This document shows, piece by piece, positions 62,417 through 64,000 of a stretch of DNA of 64,000 nucleotides. The translations under genes and the position numbers were made by a program. Source of the stretch: Aquabacterium sp. (lineage in GTDB: Bacteria; Pseudomonadota; Gammaproteobacteria; Burkholderiales; Burkholderiaceae_C). Under the pieces are notes generated by a model, which had not been told where the DNA came from, made no database searches, and worked only from the letters and a program-made list of their open reading frames with translations. Positions within the stretch are counted from its first letter, which is position 1, and every line of letters begins with the position of its first letter. The stretch lies in the NCBI RefSeq assembly GCF_029946005.1, contig NZ_JAQSDR010000030.1:1-64000 (forward strand). The letters run 5' to 3'.

Positions 62417-63813
62417 ACCACCTTGGCTTTTTTGCGCTCGGACACCAGCTTGGCCAGCGCGGCCGAGGCCAGCCGCACGCGCAGGCTGTCGGAGCGGCTG
62501 GTCAGGATGATGGGCAGGCGCGCGCCCAGCACCAGCCCTGCGGCATCGGCACCCGCGAAGTACATCAACTGCTTGGCCAGCATGTTGCCCGCTTCCAGGT
62601 CAGGCACCAGCAGGATGTCGGCCTGGCCCGCCACCGGCGAGCTGATGCCCTTGGTGCGGGCGGCCGCCAGGCTGATGGCGTTGTCGAAGGCCAGCGGGCC
62701 ATCCACCAAAGCGCCCGTGATCTGCCCGCGCGAGGCCATGACGGTCAGGGCGGCGGCGTCCAGGGTGGTGGGCATCTTGGGGTTGACGGTTTCCACCGCC
62801 GCCAGCACGGCCACGCGGGGTTGCTCAATGCCCAGCAGGTGCAGCAGGTCGATGGCGTTCTGACAGATGTCGCGCTTTTGCTCCAGCGTCGGCGCGATGT
62901 TGATGGCCGCATCGGTCAGGATCAAAGGCTTGTCGTAGGCGGGCACATCCATGGCGTAGACGTGGCTGATGCGCCGGTCGGTGCGCAGGTTCGAGTTGAC
63001 CCCGACCACGGCACTCAGCAGTTCATCGGTGTGCAGGCTGCCTTTCATCAAGGCCGCGACCTTGCCGGCCGCACCCCATTCCACCGCCAACGCCGCAGCG
63101 GCATGGCTGTGCTCGACCGACTGGATCTCAATGCCCTCCAGGCTGACCTGGGCCGCCTCGGCCACCGCACGGATCTTGGCCTCGGGGCCGAACAGCACCG
63201 GGTCCAGCAAACCTTCGTCGCGCGCCTCGATCGCCGCCTTGATGGCGTCTGGCGAACAGGGGTGCACGATGGCCGTGCGCAGGGCTGGCAAGGCCTGCGC
63301 CTGCTTGATGAACGCCTCGTAACGGTCATGGCGACGCACCGAGACCTCGGGCGGCGTCGTGGCGGGCCAGACGATGGGAGCGGCCGGTGCGATCACGGTC
63401 GCGGTGCCCATCAACACTTCGTCGCCGTGCTGGTTGACGCAACGGGTGTCCAACACCACCACACGCTTGGCCTCGTGCTTCTCCTTGACGGTGACGGAGG
63501 CGGTGATGGTGTCGCCCGGCACCACCGGGTGGCGAAACTGCAGGTCCTGGCCCAGGTAGATGGTGCCCGGCCCCGGCAAGCGGGTGCCCAGCAAGGCGGA
63601 GATCAAGGACCCCGTCCACATGCCATGGATGACCACGTGCCCGAACGGGTCGCTGGAGGCAAACGCCGCGTCCATGTGCGCCGGGTTCACATCACCCGAC
63701 ATCGCCGCGAACAAGTCGATGTCGCTTTGACCCGCGATGCGCACCAGCGAGGCGGTCTCGCCGATGCTCAGTTCTTCGAAGGTCCGGTTGCGCAAAACAA
63801 CGCCATCATTCAT
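62413..63813 (-). CDS. MaoC-type hydratase fused to phosphate acetyltransferase
   Basis: A 466-residue bifunctional protein. Residues 1-150 are a MaoC-like hot-dog domain with HMDAAFA and DPFGHVVIHGMW (enoyl-CoA hydratase active-site Asp/His). From about residue 160 is a Pta/Ptb domain (IVHPCSPDAIKAAI, TDAAINIAPTLEQKRDI, DILLVPDLEAGNMLAKQL). Fusions of this form are annotated bifunctional enoyl-CoA hydratase/phosphate acetyltransferase. It supplies acetyl or butyryl phosphate to the kinase. The 125-base gap upstream is shared with a divergent gene. Confidence 0.93.
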   Translation of the reverse strand: MNDGVVLRNRTFEELSIGETASLVRIAGQSDIDLFAAMSGDVNPAHMDAAFASSDPFGHVVIHGMWTGSLISALLGTRLPGPGTIYLGQDLQFRHPVVPGDTITASVTVKEKHEAKRVVVLDTRCVNQHGDEVLMGTATVIAPAAPIVWPATTPPEVSVRRHDRYEAFIKQAQALPALRTAIVHPCSPDAIKAAIEARDEGLLDPVLFGPEAKIRAVAEAAQVSLEGIEIQSVEHSHAAAALAVEWGAAGKVAALMKGSLHTDELLSAVVGVNSNLRTDRRISHVYAMDVPAYDKPLILTDAAINIAPTLEQKRDICQNAIDLLHLLGIEQPRVAVLAAVETVNPKMPTTLDAAALTVMASRGQITGALVDGPLAFDNAISLAAARTKGISSPVAGQADILLVPDLEAGNMLAKQLMYFAGADAAGLVLGARLPIILTSRSDSLRVRLASAALAKLVSERKKAKVV

Positions 63814-63938
63814 GGATCCGCCTTATGCTTGAAACAGGGACCAGTGTAAGCACAGGCACACCACCCGGCCCGGCATGGCCTTTGCACGCAGTCTCGCCTG
63901 TGACCCGATCTGGGGCGCAATCATTGAGAGAGGCAACC

Positions 63939-64000
63939 ATGATCAGTAAACAGGTGATGACCAGCGAAGACGCGTTCAAAGCCCTGCACGCCGCGCAGCA
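63939..64000 (+). CDS. Start of an unidentified gene, cut by the window edge
   Basis: GAGAGAGGC precedes an ATG opening MISKQVMTSEDAFKALHAAQ, which stays open to the window edge. Only 20 residues are visible, too few to identify. It is divergent from the MaoC-Pta gene. Confidence 0.6.
   Translation, partial: MISKQVMTSEDAFKALHAAQ

Noticed and set aside
61079-62863. 594-codon plus-strand frame across ackA
   Set aside because: Shadow of acetate kinase and MaoC-Pta with no domain signal.
1-64000. CRISPR arrays, tRNA/rRNA genes, insertion sequences, riboswitches
   Set aside because: None could be recognised by eye; spaced direct repeats, transposase motifs and cloverleaf-like sequences were not found. 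Weak or divergent examples could be missed.

Overview
The window is GC-rich, almost completely coding chromosomal DNA of a Gram-negative bacterium. It carries an outer-membrane phospholipase, TonB receptor, Mla/Pqi-type lipid transport, SlyX, ProQ/FinO, a BPSS1780-type membrane protein, PEP-CTERM and glycine-rich C-terminal sorting tails, and a MaoC-Pta/AckA pair. Together these suggest a betaproteobacterium of the order Burkholderiales (Comamonadaceae/Aquabacterium/Rubrivivax-like); this is inference from gene content, with no rRNA to confirm it. No tRNA, rRNA, CRISPR array, insertion sequence or prophage was recognised, and no gene-free stretch exceeds about 270 bases.

Layout. 0-3.1 kb: a giant multi-enzyme protein (peptidoglycan-binding, GH19-like, papain-like and alpha/beta-hydrolase domains). 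3.1-9 kb, minus strand: a zinc-ribbon-like protein, PldA, hemerythrin, two small envelope/stress proteins and a four-gene Mla/Pqi-like lipid transporter. 9-14.1 kb: outer-membrane barrel, CHRD protein, a decayed fadE pseudogene, an MpaB-type oxygenase and a ProQ/FinO RNA chaperone. 14.2-19.5 kb: two multihaem cytochromes c, ornithine aminotransferase and a secreted subtilase. 19.5-23 kb: a coupled operon of a ThDP enzyme and two citrate-synthase-superfamily proteins that both lack the canonical catalytic residues. 23.2-28.3 kb: periplasmic binding protein and hybrid kinase, convergent with a TonB receptor.

28.5-31.7 kb: DUF3617, small stress-type proteins, FKBP isomerase and an AcuI/YhdH reductase. 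31.7-39.6 kb: a second FtsH-like protease and, divergent from it, the complete four-gene ligase-associated DNA repair cassette (MBL exonuclease, ATP-dependent ligase, Lhr-type helicase, metallophosphoesterase). 39.8-42.6 kb: beta-propeller/dihaem protein. 42.6-45.7 kb: an XPD/DinG-type helicase with a built-in RecB-family nuclease plus a second PD-(D/E)XK-like protein, preceded by a near-perfect LexA box. 45.9-49.3 kb: stress cluster including a SRPBCC-Hsp20 fusion.

49.3-53.3 kb: membrane protein, secreted lipase-like hydrolase, receiver-only regulator and a PEP-CTERM protein with a candidate sigma-54 promoter. 53.4-56 kb: a desaturase with its own ferredoxin-type reductase, and DUF3606. 56.1-59.4 kb: a two-component system in one operon with an MFS transporter. 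59.5-64 kb: DUF2147, a DipZ-like redox protein, acetate kinase and MaoC-Pta, and the start of one truncated gene.

The most interesting regions are the SOS-box nuclease/helicase pair, the catalytic-residue-less citrate synthase pair beside a ThDP enzyme, the multi-enzyme protein at the left end, and the SRPBCC-Hsp20 fusion.
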